Source of the DNA: Phytobacter palmae
GTDB taxonomy: Bacteria; Pseudomonadota; Gammaproteobacteria; Enterobacterales; Enterobacteriaceae
Length of the DNA stretch: 64,000 bases
Assembly (NCBI GenBank): GCA_900112785.1
Contig: FONB01000002.1
Span: forward strand, 310,001 to 374,000
Reading direction: 5' to 3'
Positions 8,526 through 18,265 of this stretch are shown piece after piece; the stretch's first letter is position 1; each line of letters starts with the position of its first letter. Below the pieces are notes generated by a model, which worked only from the letters and a program-made list of their open reading frames with translations, was not told where the DNA came from and did not search any database. The position numbers were made by a program, and so were the translations under genes.

Positions 8526-9020
8526 ATGGTTACTTTCCACACTAATCACGGCGACATCGTAATCAAAACTTTTGATGATAAAGCGCCTGAAACAGTTAAA
8601 AACTTCCTGGACTACTGCCGTGAAGGTTTTTACAACAACACCATTTTCCACCGTGTCATTAATGGCTTTATGATCCAGGGCGGCGGCTTCGAGCCGGGCA
8701 TGCATCAAAAAGCGACCAAAGACCAGATCAAAAACGAAGCCAACAACGGCCTGAAAAACACCCGTGGCACGCTGGCCATGGCGCGTACTCAGGCGCCACA
8801 CTCTGCAACTGCACAGTTCTTTATCAACGTCGTGGATAACGACTTCCTGAACTTCTCTGGCGAAAGCCTGCAGGGTTGGGGCTATTGCGTATTTGCCGAA
8901 GTGGTTGAAGGCATGGACGTTGTAGACAAAATCAAAGCCGTTCCAACCGGCCGCAGCGGTATGCATCAGGACGTACCGAAAGAAGACGTCGTGATTGAAA
9001 GCGTGACCGTTAGCGAGTAA
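8526..9020 (+). CDS. ppiB: Cytosolic peptidyl-prolyl cis-trans isomerase B
   Basis: A 164-aa cyclophilin without a signal peptide, accelerating proline isomerisation during folding. The catalytic Arg is in [13 protein letters not shown], with the cyclophilin motifs ATAQFFINV and WGYCVFAEV following. It is the first gene of a pair with lpxH, whose start lies 2 nt after the ppiB stop. Confidence 0.97.
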   Translation: MVTFHTNHGDIVIKTFDDKAPETVKNFLDYCREGFYNNTIFHRVINGFMIQGGGFEPGMHQKATKDQIKNEANNGLKNTRGTLAMARTQAPHSATAQFFINVVDNDFLNFSGESLQGWGYCVFAEVVEGMDVVDKIKAVPTGRSGMHQDVPKEDVVIESVTVSE

Positions 9021-9022
9021 TC

Positions 9023-9745
9023 GTGGCGACACTCTTTATCGCAGACCTTCATCTGCAAACAGAAGAACCGGCGATCACCGCCGGTTTTCTGCGTTTTTTA
9101 GCCGGTACAGCCCGTCAGGCTGACGCGCTCTATATACTGGGCGACCTGTTCGAAGCCTGGATTGGCGACGACGATCCCACTCCCCTGCACCGCGACATCG
9201 CCGCCGCCATCAAGGCGCTTGTCGACAGCGGCGTTCCCTGCTACTTCATCCACGGCAATCGCGACTTCCTGCTCGGCAAACGCTTTGCGCGCGAAAGCGG
9301 CATGCAACTTCTGCCGGAAGAGAAAGTGCTCGACCTCTATGGCCGCAAAGTACTGATTATGCACGGCGATACGCTCTGTACGGACGACGCAGGCTACCAG
9401 GCGTTTCGCGCTAAAGTCCACAAGCCCTGGCTCCAGAAACTTTTTCTCACCTTGCCGCTCTTTGTTCGCCAACGTATCGCTGCAAAAATGCGGGCGAGCA
9501 GCAAAGCCGCCAATAGCAGCAAATCACTGGCCATTATGGACGTCAATCCGCAGGCAGTCGTTGCCGCAATGGAAAGACAGCAGGTTCAGTGCCTGATCCA
9601 CGGTCACACCCACCGCCCGGACGTACATGAGCTTATCGCAAACGGCAAACCCGCCATGCGCGTTGTCCTCGGCGCCTGGCACACTCACGGTTCCATGGTG
9701 AAAGTCACCAAAGGCGATATCGAGCTTATCCCTTTTCCGTTTTGA
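9023..9745 (+). CDS. lpxH: UDP-2,3-diacylglucosamine diphosphatase
   Basis: A 240-aa peripheral membrane Mn-dependent phosphoesterase that hydrolyses UDP-2,3-diacylglucosamine to lipid X in lipid A synthesis. Calcineurin-like motifs are in order: DLH (residues 8-10), [24 protein letters not shown], and GHTHRP near 195. The start is GTG at 9023, the only one giving the conserved N-terminus [10 protein letters not shown]. Translation is probably coupled to ppiB, 2 nt upstream. Confidence 0.97.
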   Translation: MATLFIADLHLQTEEPAITAGFLRFLAGTARQADALYILGDLFEAWIGDDDPTPLHRDIAAAIKALVDSGVPCYFIHGNRDFLLGKRFARESGMQLLPEEKVLDLYGRKVLIMHGDTLCTDDAGYQAFRAKVHKPWLQKLFLTLPLFVRQRIAAKMRASSKAANSSKSLAIMDVNPQAVVAAMERQQVQCLIHGHTHRPDVHELIANGKPAMRVVLGAWHTHGSMVKVTKGDIELIPFPF

Positions 9746-9801
9746 GAATTTGCCCCCCGGATGAGCGCGCATCGCCACAGCAGATTGCAGCATTCATCGC
9801 C

Positions 9802-9839
9802 ACGCAACCGTTTTCCTTGCCCGTTTTCCATGCTATTCT
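9802..9839 (+). promoter_or_regulatory. PurR operator and promoter of purEK
   Basis: ACGCAACCGTTTTCCT at 9802-9817 matches the PurR box consensus (ACGCAAACGTTTTCNT) with one difference. It overlaps a likely -35 (TTTTCC), 17 bp upstream of TATTCT at 9834-9839. Repression of purEK by PurR with guanine or hypoxanthine is expected from E. coli. Confidence 0.85.
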
Positions 9840-9891
9840 TTGTGCCCTCAAAAGCTGTCCGTAGTCACACCCACAGGAGTTTTCTTAACGC

Positions 9892-10401
9892 ATGTCTTCT
9901 GCTAAACAACCGGCGCGTATCGCCATTGTCATGGGATCGAAAAGCGATTGGGCAACAATGCAGTTCGCCACCGAAATCCTCGATATCCTGAATGTCCCGC
10001 ACCACGTTGAAGTTGTCTCCGCTCACCGCACCCCCGATAAACTGTTTAGCTTTGCCGAAAGCGCCGAAGAGAATGGTTTTCAGGTGATCATTGCGGGTGC
10101 TGGCGGCGCGGCGCATCTGCCGGGGATGATTGCAGCGAAGACACTGGTGCCTGTGCTGGGTGTACCGGTACAAAGCGCTGCCTTAAGCGGTGTGGATAGC
10201 CTCTACTCTATCGTCCAGATGCCGCGCGGTATTCCGGTCGGAACGCTGGCCATTGGCAAAGCCGGGGCTGCGAATGCCGCCCTGCTTGCCGCGCAAATTC
10301 TGGCCCAGCACGACGCTGAACTGCATCAGCGGCTGGCCGAGTTCCGTCGTGCGCAAACCGACGAAGTGCTGGAAAACCCGGACCCACGGGGTGCGGCATG
10401 A
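9892..10401 (+). CDS. purE: N5-carboxyaminoimidazole ribonucleotide mutase
   Basis: A 169-aa class I PurE, converting N5-CAIR to CAIR in purine synthesis. The phosphate-binding segment [10 protein letters not shown] is near residues 15-24, and the catalytic-loop His is in VSAHRTPDK. The glycine-rich [11 protein letters not shown] follows. The stop overlaps the purK start by 4 bp (ATGA), so the two subunit activities are co-translated. Confidence 0.98.
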   Translation: MSSAKQPARIAIVMGSKSDWATMQFATEILDILNVPHHVEVVSAHRTPDKLFSFAESAEENGFQVIIAGAGGAAHLPGMIAAKTLVPVLGVPVQSAALSGVDSLYSIVQMPRGIPVGTLAIGKAGAANAALLAAQILAQHDAELHQRLAEFRRAQTDEVLENPDPRGAA

Positions 10402-11465
10402 AACAGGTTTGCATTTTAGGTAACGGTCAGCTTGGCCGTATGTTGCGCCAGGCAGGCGAACCGCTGAGCATCGCCGTGTGGCCCGTGGGGCTGGATGCGG
10501 ACCCGGAAGCCGTGCCGTTTGCCCAGAGCGTGATTACCGCTGAGATTGAACGCTGGCCGGAAACCGCCCTGACCCGCGAACTGGCGCGTCACCCGGCGTT
10601 TGTAAACCGCGATGTGTTCCCGATTATTGCTGACCGTCTGACGCAAAAGCAGTTATTCGACAGACTCGAACTTGCCACCGCACCGTGGCAGTTGCTGGCC
10701 GACAAAAGCGAATGGCCTGCGGTCTTTAATACCCTGGGCGAACTGGCGATTGTAAAACGCCGTGTAGGCGGTTACGACGGCCGTGGTCAGTGGCGTCTGC
10801 GTGCTGGCGAAACCGAACAGTTGCCGGATGACTGTTATGGCGAATGTATCGTTGAGCAGGGCATCAATTTTTCCGGTGAGGTATCGCTGGTGGGCGCGCG
10901 CGGCCATGACGGCAGCACAGTGTTCTATCCGCTAACCCACAACCTGCACCAGGACGGTATTCTGCGCACCAGCGTGGTCTTCCCGCAGGCTGATGTTCGC
11001 CAGCAACAACAGGCGGAAAGTATGCTCTCTGCCATTATGCACGAGCTGAATTATGTGGGCGTGATGGCGATGGAGTGCTTTGTGACACCCGCGGGCTTGC
11101 TGATTAACGAACTGGCACCGCGCGTGCACAACAGCGGCCACTGGACGCAGAACGGGGCCTCGATCAGCCAGTTTGAATTGCATCTGCGTGCGGTAGTGGA
11201 TTTACCGCTGCCGCCGCCGGTGGTAAACAGCCCGTCGGTGATGGTGAACCTGATCGGCAGTGATTTGAATTATGACTGGCTGAAACTGCCGCTGATACAT
11301 CTGCACTGGTACGACAAAGAGGTACGTCCAGGCCGTAAGGTGGGACACCTTAATCTGAACGACAGCGACACTAGCCGCCTGAGCGCGACGCTGGAAGCGC
11401 TGGTGCCTCTGCTACCGCCGGAATATGCCAGCGGTATTGCCTGGGCGCAGGCAAAGCTTGCCTGA
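10398..11465 (+). CDS. purK: N5-carboxyaminoimidazole ribonucleotide synthase
   Basis: A 355-aa ATP-grasp enzyme that carboxylates AIR with ATP and bicarbonate to N5-CAIR, the substrate of PurE. The N-terminal nucleotide fold starts [13 protein letters not shown]-grasp motifs include [13 protein letters not shown] and, near residue 230, [13 protein letters not shown]. Length equals the E. coli enzyme. It is followed by REP sequence separating it from the convergent sfbABC operon. Confidence 0.98.
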   Translation: MKQVCILGNGQLGRMLRQAGEPLSIAVWPVGLDADPEAVPFAQSVITAEIERWPETALTRELARHPAFVNRDVFPIIADRLTQKQLFDRLELATAPWQLLADKSEWPAVFNTLGELAIVKRRVGGYDGRGQWRLRAGETEQLPDDCYGECIVEQGINFSGEVSLVGARGHDGSTVFYPLTHNLHQDGILRTSVVFPQADVRQQQQAESMLSAIMHELNYVGVMAMECFVTPAGLLINELAPRVHNSGHWTQNGASISQFELHLRAVVDLPLPPPVVNSPSVMVNLIGSDLNYDWLKLPLIHLHWYDKEVRPGRKVGHLNLNDSDTSRLSATLEALVPLLPPEYASGIAWAQAKLA

Positions 11466-11470
11466 TAACT

Positions 11471-11545
11471 GAACCCGGCGGCGCTACGCTTGCCGGGCTA
11501 CGGTTCCTGTATCCCGGACCAGAAGGCTACGCCGCGATCCGGGAT
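11471..11545. repeat. REP/BIME element between purK and sfbC
   Basis: Two oppositely oriented REP-like palindromes (CCCGGCGGCGCTACGC...GCCGGG and TCCCGGA...GCGATCCGGGA) between convergent gene ends, the usual place for BIMEs. Confidence 0.75.
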
Positions 11546-11549
11546 ATCA

Positions 11550-12209
11550 TCAGTGCCTGTCGCGTTTGTCTGCTCGTTGCGCCAGCCAGTCGCCCAACAT
11601 CTGTACTACCTGCACCAGCACAATCAGCGCTATCACGGTCACAATCATCACCTGAGTTTCGTAGCGATAGTAGCCATAGCGGATAGCCAGGTCACCGACG
11701 CCGCCGCCGCCCACGATCCCCGCCATCGCCGAATAACCGATCAAACTCACCAGCGTTATGGTTAATCCGCGCAGCAGACCCGCGCTGGCTTCCGGCAGTA
11801 GCACCGTGCAGATGATACGCATGGGGCTTGCGCCAAACGCTTCCGCCGCTTCAATAATGCCCTTATCGACTTCACGCAGCGCGCCATCCACCAGACGGGC
11901 ATAGAAGGCAATTGCCGCCACGGACAGCGGCACCGATGCAGCAATCGGCCCGATGGTGTTGCCGAGCAAAAACTGTGTTAACGGCAGCAGCAGGACCAGC
12001 AGGATCACAAAGGGTACTGAGCGGATAACGTTCACCAGTACGGAACTGATGAGATAGACCGCACGGTTTTGCCAGAACAGGTTACGGTCAGTCACGAAGA
12101 TCAGAAAACCCAGCGGCAGCCCACCGATAATCGCCAGCACCGTTGAGATGCTCAGCATCTGGAAAGTTTCGCCAAACGCCAGACTCAAATCGGCCAGTAA
12201 ATTATCCAC
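11550..12209 (-). CDS. sfbC: MetI-type ABC permease SfbC
   Basis: A 219-aa inner-membrane permease of the methionine-uptake (MetI) family with about five membrane segments. The ATPase-contact EAA loop is EAAEAFGASPMRII, followed by GYSAMAGIVGGGGVGD typical of the family. It overlaps sfbB by 8 bp and is the last gene of sfbABC. In Salmonella the homologous operon was named for ferric-iron binding, but sequence family membership points to methionine or a related amino acid; the substrate is unsettled. Confidence 0.88.
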   Translation of the reverse strand: MDNLLADLSLAFGETFQMLSISTVLAIIGGLPLGFLIFVTDRNLFWQNRAVYLISSVLVNVIRSVPFVILLVLLLPLTQFLLGNTIGPIAASVPLSVAAIAFYARLVDGALREVDKGIIEAAEAFGASPMRIICTVLLPEASAGLLRGLTITLVSLIGYSAMAGIVGGGGVGDLAIRYGYYRYETQVMIVTVIALIVLVQVVQMLGDWLAQRADKRDRH

Positions 12210-13218
12210 GGATCACCTCCACCTGAGCGGTACGGTTACGAATGTAGTCCACCGCCTGTTCTACAACAGCCGGATCTTCTGCGGTGAGCTGCACCACGAG
12301 AATGCCTAGCGCGCGCTCGCCGATATACTCGATTTTCCCGTGCAGAATATTGACGGCCACGCCAAAGTTAATAGCCGCATCAGAAAGAACAGGCTGCTCG
12401 GCAGAATCACCAATAAACAGGATTTTCAATAGTTGTCCGGGCAGATGCTCCCGCAGGCGGTCCGGCAGCGTCAGATTCAGCGTGCGTGAAACCAGTTGTT
12501 GCGTAAAGGCATGCTGCGGATGGGCAAAAATATCAAACACATCGCCCGTTTCCACCACCTTACCGCCGGACATGACCGCCACGCGATCGCAAATAGATTT
12601 GATCACGTTCATCTCATGGGTGATCAGCACGATCGTGATGCCGAGCTGCGCGTTAATCTGCTTGAGCAGTTCCAGAATGGTGGCCGAGGTTTCCAAATCC
12701 AGCGCGGAAGTTGGCTCATCGCACAGCAGTACATCCGGGTGATTGGCGATAGCGCGGGCGATACCGACACGCTGCTTTTGTCCACCACTCAACTGTACCG
12801 GGTAGCGGTTGGCTTTGTCGCCCAGCCCCACCAGTTCCAGGATTTCCGTGACGCGTGGGGAGATTTTGCTGCGCTCCCACCCCGCCGCTTTCAGGCTGAA
12901 CGCTACGTTTTGCGCCACGGTGCGAGTGTGCATCAGGTTGAAGTGCTGAAAGATCATGCCGATACGCTGGCGTGCTTTACGCAGCGTCAGGCCTTCCATT
13001 TGTGAAATCGCCACGCCATTCACTTTGACGCAGCCTTCACTCGGGCGTTGCAGGGCATTCAATGTGCGTAACAGGGTGCTTTTTCCCGCGCCGCTGGTGC
13101 CGACAATGCCAAAAATCTCACCGGGCGCAATACGCAAGCTGACGCTGTCCACGGCACGCATGGGTTTTGCTCCCCGCACGGCGGGAAAATCCACGCACAC
13201 CTTATCTATCTCAATCAT
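12202..13218 (-). CDS. sfbB: MetN-type ABC ATPase SfbB with NIL domain
   Basis: A 338-aa ATPase energising SfbC. Walker A is GTSGAGKST, signature LSGGQKQR, Walker B LLCDEPTSALD. The C-terminal ~95 residues form a NIL/ACT-like domain as in MetN, which in E. coli binds methionine and inhibits transport. The start is the ATG at 13218, which has GAGGGA upstream; an in-frame Met 18 nt earlier lacks a site. The NIL domain distinguishes it from the second MetN-like ATPase of this window (61547-62338). Confidence 0.9.
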   Translation of the reverse strand: MIEIDKVCVDFPAVRGAKPMRAVDSVSLRIAPGEIFGIVGTSGAGKSTLLRTLNALQRPSEGCVKVNGVAISQMEGLTLRKARQRIGMIFQHFNLMHTRTVAQNVAFSLKAAGWERSKISPRVTEILELVGLGDKANRYPVQLSGGQKQRVGIARAIANHPDVLLCDEPTSALDLETSATILELLKQINAQLGITIVLITHEMNVIKSICDRVAVMSGGKVVETGDVFDIFAHPQHAFTQQLVSRTLNLTLPDRLREHLPGQLLKILFIGDSAEQPVLSDAAINFGVAVNILHGKIEYIGERALGILVVQLTAEDPAVVEQAVDYIRNRTAQVEVIRG

Positions 13219-13275
13219 GTGTCCCTCAAATAGCAAAAGGCAGGCCGCAGCCTGCCTGTTAACCTGATTCCGCTC

Positions 13276-14112
13276 TTATTTCTTATCTGCGGCGGTCATC
13301 CAGTCCGGTTTCTGGAAGGCGCCATAGACATTTTTCGGATCGTCAATCACCGCACGATAAGCCGGGGATTTCACAACCTCAACAATATCTTTGGCGAAGG
13401 GTTTATCCGCATCTTCACTGCGTACGGCAATGATATTTTTGAGGTTCTCATCCAGATGTTCTTGCTTGATCGCGGTGGACAGATCCAGCCCTGCGGCAAT
13501 AGCAAAATTACCGTTGACCAGCGCGGCGGTGGCACTGTCCAGCGTACGCGGTAACTGCGCGGCTTCCAGCGGCTTAAATACCAGCCCTTTCGGGTTGCCG
13601 GCAATATCGCGCTCAGAGGCTTTGGTCGGATCGATGTTGTCTTTCAGGGTAATCAGATCCAGCGATTTCAGGAAACGCAGGCCACGGGCCAGGTTGGTAG
13701 GATCGTTGGACAGCGTGACAATATCGCCTTTTTTCAGCTCATCGAGGCTCTTAATTTTATGGGAATAGAAACCCATACCCGCCGTCGGTACCGTGATTAA
13801 TTTGGTGAGCTTCAGCCCTTTATCAGCGGTGAATTTATCGAAATAGAGCGAGTGCTGGAACAGGTTGGCATCAATACTGCCGTTCGACAGCGCCATATTT
13901 GGCTGCACGTAGTCGCTGAATTCGCGCACCACGACTTTGTAGCCTTTTTCTTTCAGTGACGGCTCAATGGCCTGTTTGACCATATCGCCATAAGGCCCCG
14001 GCGCAACGCCGAAGACGATGGTGTGCGGATCACTGTTGGCCTGCGCGGAAGATAAACCACATGCCAGAAGTAGCGCCCCAAAGGTGGCGCGTAAACCGAG
14101 ACGACGTCCCAT
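13276..14112 (-). CDS. sfbA: NlpA/MetQ-family substrate-binding protein SfbA
   Basis: A 278-aa periplasmic binding protein of the NlpA/MetQ family, first gene of sfbABC. The N-terminus has a signal peptide (hydrophobic LRATFGALLLACGLSSAQA); cleavage after AQA looks likely, while LLAC is only a weak lipobox, so lipidation is uncertain. Family motifs include NLFQHSLYFD and NGNFAIAAGL. An AGGGAGA site precedes the ATG. The upstream 400 bp hold a strong inverted repeat but no recognisable MetJ box. Confidence 0.88.
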   Translation of the reverse strand: MGRRLGLRATFGALLLACGLSSAQANSDPHTIVFGVAPGPYGDMVKQAIEPSLKEKGYKVVVREFSDYVQPNMALSNGSIDANLFQHSLYFDKFTADKGLKLTKLITVPTAGMGFYSHKIKSLDELKKGDIVTLSNDPTNLARGLRFLKSLDLITLKDNIDPTKASERDIAGNPKGLVFKPLEAAQLPRTLDSATAALVNGNFAIAAGLDLSTAIKQEHLDENLKNIIAVRSEDADKPFAKDIVEVVKSPAYRAVIDDPKNVYGAFQKPDWMTAADKK

Positions 14113-14288
14113 ACATTCTCCCTAACGAAGTGTGTCTGCTGTGTGGCGCACCGTCGATGCGGCGCGCTCCATATTCATTACAGGGATAAGATGGCATAAA
14201 CATAACGCAGCGGTAATTGAAAAAAATTCATGTTGCTGTGAAGTATGTCACTGAATGATGGGAGATTTTGCAAAGGTAAGGCGATGAA

Positions 14289-14327
14289 GCATAAAGAAAA
14301 GCGAAATTGAGACGCCTTTCTTTATGC
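14289..14327. promoter_or_regulatory. Long inverted repeat upstream of sfbA
   Basis: Perfect 11-bp arms GCATAAAGAAA / TTTCTTTATGC flank a 17-nt core that pairs by 3 further bp, 177 bp upstream of the sfbA start. It has no T-run on the minus strand, so it may be an operator or an RNA hairpin. It lies in the 410-bp sfbA-porin gap, whose other feature is the repeat at 14411-14518. Confidence 0.5.
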
Positions 14328-14410
14328 ATTTTACAGATAAGCAAAGCCAGATCTTTACTAAGCAGAATTGCAGGACTTTGATTGCGGGTCAGTTGGCCTA
14401 ATCGGCGCAG

Positions 14411-14518
14411 GCAGGTTGAACACGGACAGCGCACAGAAACCGAAACGTACACGGCGTACGTGAGGATTTCGGGCACTGCCCGGGTTCAAGCTGGCAAGTC
14501 AGATAGCCAATGGCCCGG
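14411..14518 (+). repeat. Intergenic repeat, copy A (3' of porin gene)
   Basis: About 108 bp with the pattern GCAG-TT, ACGGACAGCGCACA, CGTACRCNNNGTACGTG, GCACTGCCNGG, CAAATAGCC-like end. It shares the same order of blocks with 30164-30259 and 43673-43770. The central GTACGTGAGG region is an imperfect palindrome. The TAGCC end is 4 nt from the porin stop codon. It is not ERIC. Confidence 0.85.
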
Positions 14519-14522
14519 AATG

Positions 14523-15668
14523 TTAGAAGTCGTAGCGCAGACGCACCAAATTCATATCGCCCAGGTCATCAGTGCTGGAGGTAAACACGTGTTCATAATC
14601 CACGCGGAAGCCATAATCCAGCTGGAAGCTGATACCGACGCCGTTATCAATACGCTGATAGTTACGTCCATTCACGTATTCGATGCGATCGCCCATAAAG
14701 TACGGCTGAACAGATTTCACAGCGTACTGATTAACAGGGATCTTATAACCGGCGAAATACTCAACGCCCCACGCATCACCGGCGAAATAATTGTGAACCG
14801 TGTTTTTCTTGCTCAGCAGGAAGTTCTGATACCAGCCGCCGCCAGCAGAGAAGGTCCAGTTGTCCGGCGTCCAGCTCAGCGCGGTACCAAGGATATTCTG
14901 GTCATACGTTTTGCTGTCGTCATTGCCCGGATTGCGCATTTCAGCACGGGTATAGTTCCACGCAGCGCCCCAGGTCAGGGTGTTAGTCAGATGGTAATCC
15001 AGACCCAGTGAGCCGCCCCCCTTACGTTTGTAACGCAGGCCATTGCCCGGCAGGTATTCGTTATCATCGAACAGATAAGAGGCGTAAAGATCCGCATCTC
15101 CGAACGTATTTTTATATTTCAGCATATTGCGTGAACGATAAGAGCCGTCATAGTCGCCGTTAATGCCATTACCCGGCGCCTGGCCGATCATGTCGTAATC
15201 CCAGATATCGGTTTTCGCCCCTACTACGTCATAGTAAATGCTGTTTTGCTGGCCGTAGGTTAAGGTTCCCCAGGTTTTGCTTTTCAGTCCGGTATAGAGC
15301 ATACGGCGCGTGGTGTCGTGGGCGCCTTTTGCATAGTGGTTATCCCAGTCAAAGACCGCCGGAATATTGACGCCCAGTTCGTAGTAATTAATCCAGCTGA
15401 TGTCATCAAACAGATAGTAATCACTGGCGAAGCGGAAACGCGTGCCGCCGTCAAAACCGTTACGTTTATAAGATCCTTTATCACCATCACCGGTCATCAT
15501 GTTGAATTGTGGACGGATACTTCCCCCCACGGTGAAATTGAGACGGCTTAACGGATCGCCCGCTTGCGGATCTTGTTTAAGCAGCGTGATCTCTGCCTGG
15601 GTGGCAAATGAGGTCATTGCCACTGCCGCGCCGATCGTTATCGCCAGCGCTTTTATTTTATGTGCCAT
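14523..15668 (-). CDS. Outer-membrane porin-like protein
   Basis: A 381-aa predicted beta-barrel. The N-terminal signal peptide (ALAITIGAAVAMTSFATQA, cleavage after TQA near residue 25) is followed by alternating aromatic/polar strands such as RFRFASDYYLFDD and DADLYASYLFDD. The last residue is Phe (VRLRYDF), the usual outer-membrane assembly signal. I recognise it as a Salmonella-type protein encoded near sfbABC, but no specific channel function. The start at 15668 has AAGGA at the right spacing; a longer frame from 15737 would bury the signal peptide. Confidence 0.8.
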   Translation of the reverse strand: MAHKIKALAITIGAAVAMTSFATQAEITLLKQDPQAGDPLSRLNFTVGGSIRPQFNMMTGDGDKGSYKRNGFDGGTRFRFASDYYLFDDISWINYYELGVNIPAVFDWDNHYAKGAHDTTRRMLYTGLKSKTWGTLTYGQQNSIYYDVVGAKTDIWDYDMIGQAPGNGINGDYDGSYRSRNMLKYKNTFGDADLYASYLFDDNEYLPGNGLRYKRKGGGSLGLDYHLTNTLTWGAAWNYTRAEMRNPGNDDSKTYDQNILGTALSWTPDNWTFSAGGGWYQNFLLSKKNTVHNYFAGDAWGVEYFAGYKIPVNQYAVKSVQPYFMGDRIEYVNGRNYQRIDNGVGISFQLDYGFRVDYEHVFTSSTDDLGDMNLVRLRYDF

Positions 15669-15798
15669 GCTGTTTCCTTGGTTAATAAGCAGCCAAATAG
15701 TTGCCAGCTGAATATTAACGCCGATTAAGCATGCCATGTTGTCGAGTTTTTCGTACTTCGTGCGCTTAAAAATCAGTGATTTAGCAATTTGTGCATTT

Positions 15799-15833
15799 AA
15801 AAAAATACACGCCGATTATTTAACCGACGTGTA
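15799..15833 (-). terminator. Rho-independent terminator of ybbAP
   Basis: On the minus strand a 9-bp stem (ACACGTCGG with CCGGCGTGT-type partner, one G-U) and 9-10-nt loop is followed by seven T, about 20 nt after the ybbP stop. Confidence 0.8.
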
Positions 15834-15850
15834 ATCAAAATGACATCTTT

Positions 15851-18265
15851 TTACTGGTCGAACTGGCGGAACAACGCTTTCCCTTTAAGTAAACGCGTAC
15901 CCAGCCAGCCACCGCATGCGGACAGCAAGATAGCACCGCACAGAGGTAACGTGACCCACAGCCGCCAGTCCGGCTCCCAGGGGAAGTCAAAGACTTTCGT
16001 TTGCAGCACCGCCAGCGCCGTTTCAGCACCGATCGCCGCCACAAGTCCGGAGACGAGCCCGAGCAGCGCAAACTCACACCACAGCGTGGTGCGCAACAAC
16101 CGCTTGCCAGCGCCGAGCGTGCGATACACCACCAGTTCCTGATGACGCAGACGCATCCCCACCTGCACCTGAGCCAGCAACAGCAGCACGCCGCAGAGCG
16201 TAACCAGCACAACCATCACTTCCAGCGCCCGGCTCACCTGCTCCAGCACCTGGCCAACCTGTTTCAGGATCGCGCCAATATCCAGCAGGCTGATAGTGGG
16301 AAACTCGCGGTTAAGCTGGGCCAACATACCGTTGCCATTCTGCCAGCGGAAACTGGTCAGCCAGCTTTGCGGCTGCCCCTCCAGCGCACCTTGCGGGAAG
16401 ATAAAGAAAAAATTGGGGCGCAGGCTTTCCCAGTCCACTTTACGCAGGCTGGTTACTTTAGCGGTGAAATCCTGGGTATCGCCCATAAAAGTCACGCTGT
16501 CGCCGGGTTTAAGCCCGAGGCGCTTTGCCAGCCCTTCTTCGACTGAGACCTCACCGGCTCCGGGCGGCCAGGTGCCCGCGGTAATCGGGTTGTGGTTTGC
16601 CTCATCCCTCTGCCATGTCAGGTTCAGTTCGCGGTTCAGTGCCTCATCCGGATTGCCTTCCGTGCTCTGGCCGTTAATCTGCGTCAGCCGGGCACGTACA
16701 ATAGGCCAGAATGCCTGTGGCACAACATGATGCTCAGAGAGAAACGCTTTCACCGGTTCGACCTGCTCCGGAGCAATATTAATGAGGAAATAGTTCGGGC
16801 TTTCCGGAGGAAGCTGTTGCTGCCACCGGTCGAGCAGATCGCCACGCAGCACCAGCAACATCGCCAGCAACATGAAGGAGAGCGAGAAAGCCGATAACTG
16901 ACTGAGCGTTGACCATGGCTGGCGCAACAGGCGATTGACCGCCAGACGCAGTGGCAATGTTTTGAGGGTAAGCTTTTTCATCACCCGCAGCAGCAGCCAG
17001 CCAACAACACCGCAGATCAAGGCCAGCACCACCGCCCCGGCCAGCACTGACCATAGCAGCATACTGGCCCCCATCAGCCAGGCCAGCAACAAGACGGACA
17101 CGATGCTGATAACAGGAATATAAAATCTCAGCGGCCAGATATCGGCGACAGCATCACGGCGTAACACACGCAAAGGCTGCGTTGCCAGTAATAAACGCCA
17201 GGGCCGTAACCCCACCAGCAGGGAAATCACCAGCATGGCGCCAATCGACCAGAGCCACGGCCAGCCGCTGGCAGCAGGCAGTGCCGCCGGCAGAACCGGT
17301 TTAAGCAATATCAGCAGGATTTTTTCAAACAGCAATCCCATCGCACCACCGGTGACAGAGGCCAGTGCGAGTATCATCAGCCACTGGCCGACGATCAGTT
17401 TGCGCAGTTGCGCTCTGCCCGCCCCCAGCGTTTTGAGGATCGCCACCAGGTCGTAGCGACTGCGGCAATAGTGTCCCATCGCAACAGCCACCGCCGCCAC
17501 CGACAGCAGCAGCGTTAATAACGCCGATAGCAGTAAGAACTGCTGGGAACGCTGTAATGACTTACCGAGCGCCCCGTCATCCTGCTCAAGGCCATACCAG
17601 CGGTTTTCCGGCTTAAGCTGCGGCAATAACCATTTTTCGTATACGTCCAGTTGTGCGGGCGTTCCGGCAAATTTTACCCGCCAGGTGACACGGCTTCCCG
17701 GCTGTACTGCTCCGGTTTTCGCCACATCCGCCGTGTTCATTAATAATCGTGGCGCCATTTCGAACGGGTTAAAGCCGGAATCCGGCTCCTGTACCACCTC
17801 CCCGGCGATACGCAATGTGGCGTCCCCCACATCAATCGAATCGCCGGTTTTGAGGTTTAACAGCGCCATTAGCCTTGGAGCCAGCAGCACCGTTCCGGGC
17901 TGCGGTTTGACCGCAGGCGGCGAGGTTTGCAGGTCGCCATATAGCGGATAACTGTCATCTACCGCTTTCACGTTTGCCAGTTGTGGTGTGTCACCGGCGA
18001 AGGTCATAGTGGCAAAGGAGAGTTGCTCACTAACTTTAAGCCCCTCTTTTCGCGCCTCTTCCAGCCAGGCCTGCGGGATTTCACGTGAGCTGCGTAGCGC
18101 CCTGTCGCCCGCCATAAACTCACGGCTCTGCTGGCTTAACCCTTTTTCCATCCGGTCGCTGATCTTGCCCAGCGCCAGCACACAGGCCACGGCCAGACTT
18201 AGCGCCAGCCAGACAATCAGCAGCGAAGGAGAGCGCCATTCGCGCCAGAACCAGCGGGCGATCAT
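15851..18265 (-). CDS. ybbP: YbbP, large FtsX-type ABC permease
   Basis: An 804-aa inner-membrane protein of the FtsX/MacB permease superfamily, partner of the ATPase YbbA. One N-terminal membrane segment (residues 13-31), a large periplasmic domain, three central segments near 250-370, a second cluster and periplasmic part, and a C-terminal triplet near 690-790 make the duplicated FtsX layout. The ATG at 18265 overlaps the ybbA stop (ATGA) and gives the E. coli length. The substrate is unproven; such systems extract lipophilic or peptide substrates from the membrane. Confidence 0.93.
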   Translation of the reverse strand: MIARWFWREWRSPSLLIVWLALSLAVACVLALGKISDRMEKGLSQQSREFMAGDRALRSSREIPQAWLEEARKEGLKVSEQLSFATMTFAGDTPQLANVKAVDDSYPLYGDLQTSPPAVKPQPGTVLLAPRLMALLNLKTGDSIDVGDATLRIAGEVVQEPDSGFNPFEMAPRLLMNTADVAKTGAVQPGSRVTWRVKFAGTPAQLDVYEKWLLPQLKPENRWYGLEQDDGALGKSLQRSQQFLLLSALLTLLLSVAAVAVAMGHYCRSRYDLVAILKTLGAGRAQLRKLIVGQWLMILALASVTGGAMGLLFEKILLILLKPVLPAALPAASGWPWLWSIGAMLVISLLVGLRPWRLLLATQPLRVLRRDAVADIWPLRFYIPVISIVSVLLLAWLMGASMLLWSVLAGAVVLALICGVVGWLLLRVMKKLTLKTLPLRLAVNRLLRQPWSTLSQLSAFSLSFMLLAMLLVLRGDLLDRWQQQLPPESPNYFLINIAPEQVEPVKAFLSEHHVVPQAFWPIVRARLTQINGQSTEGNPDEALNRELNLTWQRDEANHNPITAGTWPPGAGEVSVEEGLAKRLGLKPGDSVTFMGDTQDFTAKVTSLRKVDWESLRPNFFFIFPQGALEGQPQSWLTSFRWQNGNGMLAQLNREFPTISLLDIGAILKQVGQVLEQVSRALEVMVVLVTLCGVLLLLAQVQVGMRLRHQELVVYRTLGAGKRLLRTTLWCEFALLGLVSGLVAAIGAETALAVLQTKVFDFPWEPDWRLWVTLPLCGAILLSACGGWLGTRLLKGKALFRQFDQ

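Noticed and set aside
14113-14200. Leader peptide upstream of sfbA analogous to the Cys leader at 59615
   Set aside because: The only short frame there (MNMERAASTVRHTADTLR) lacks a ribosome binding site and has no Cys or Met run.
14411-14518. ERIC element
   Set aside because: Similar length and a central palindrome, but the sequence lacks the ERIC core (AAGTAAGTGACTGGGGTGAGCG type); placed in its own repeat family.
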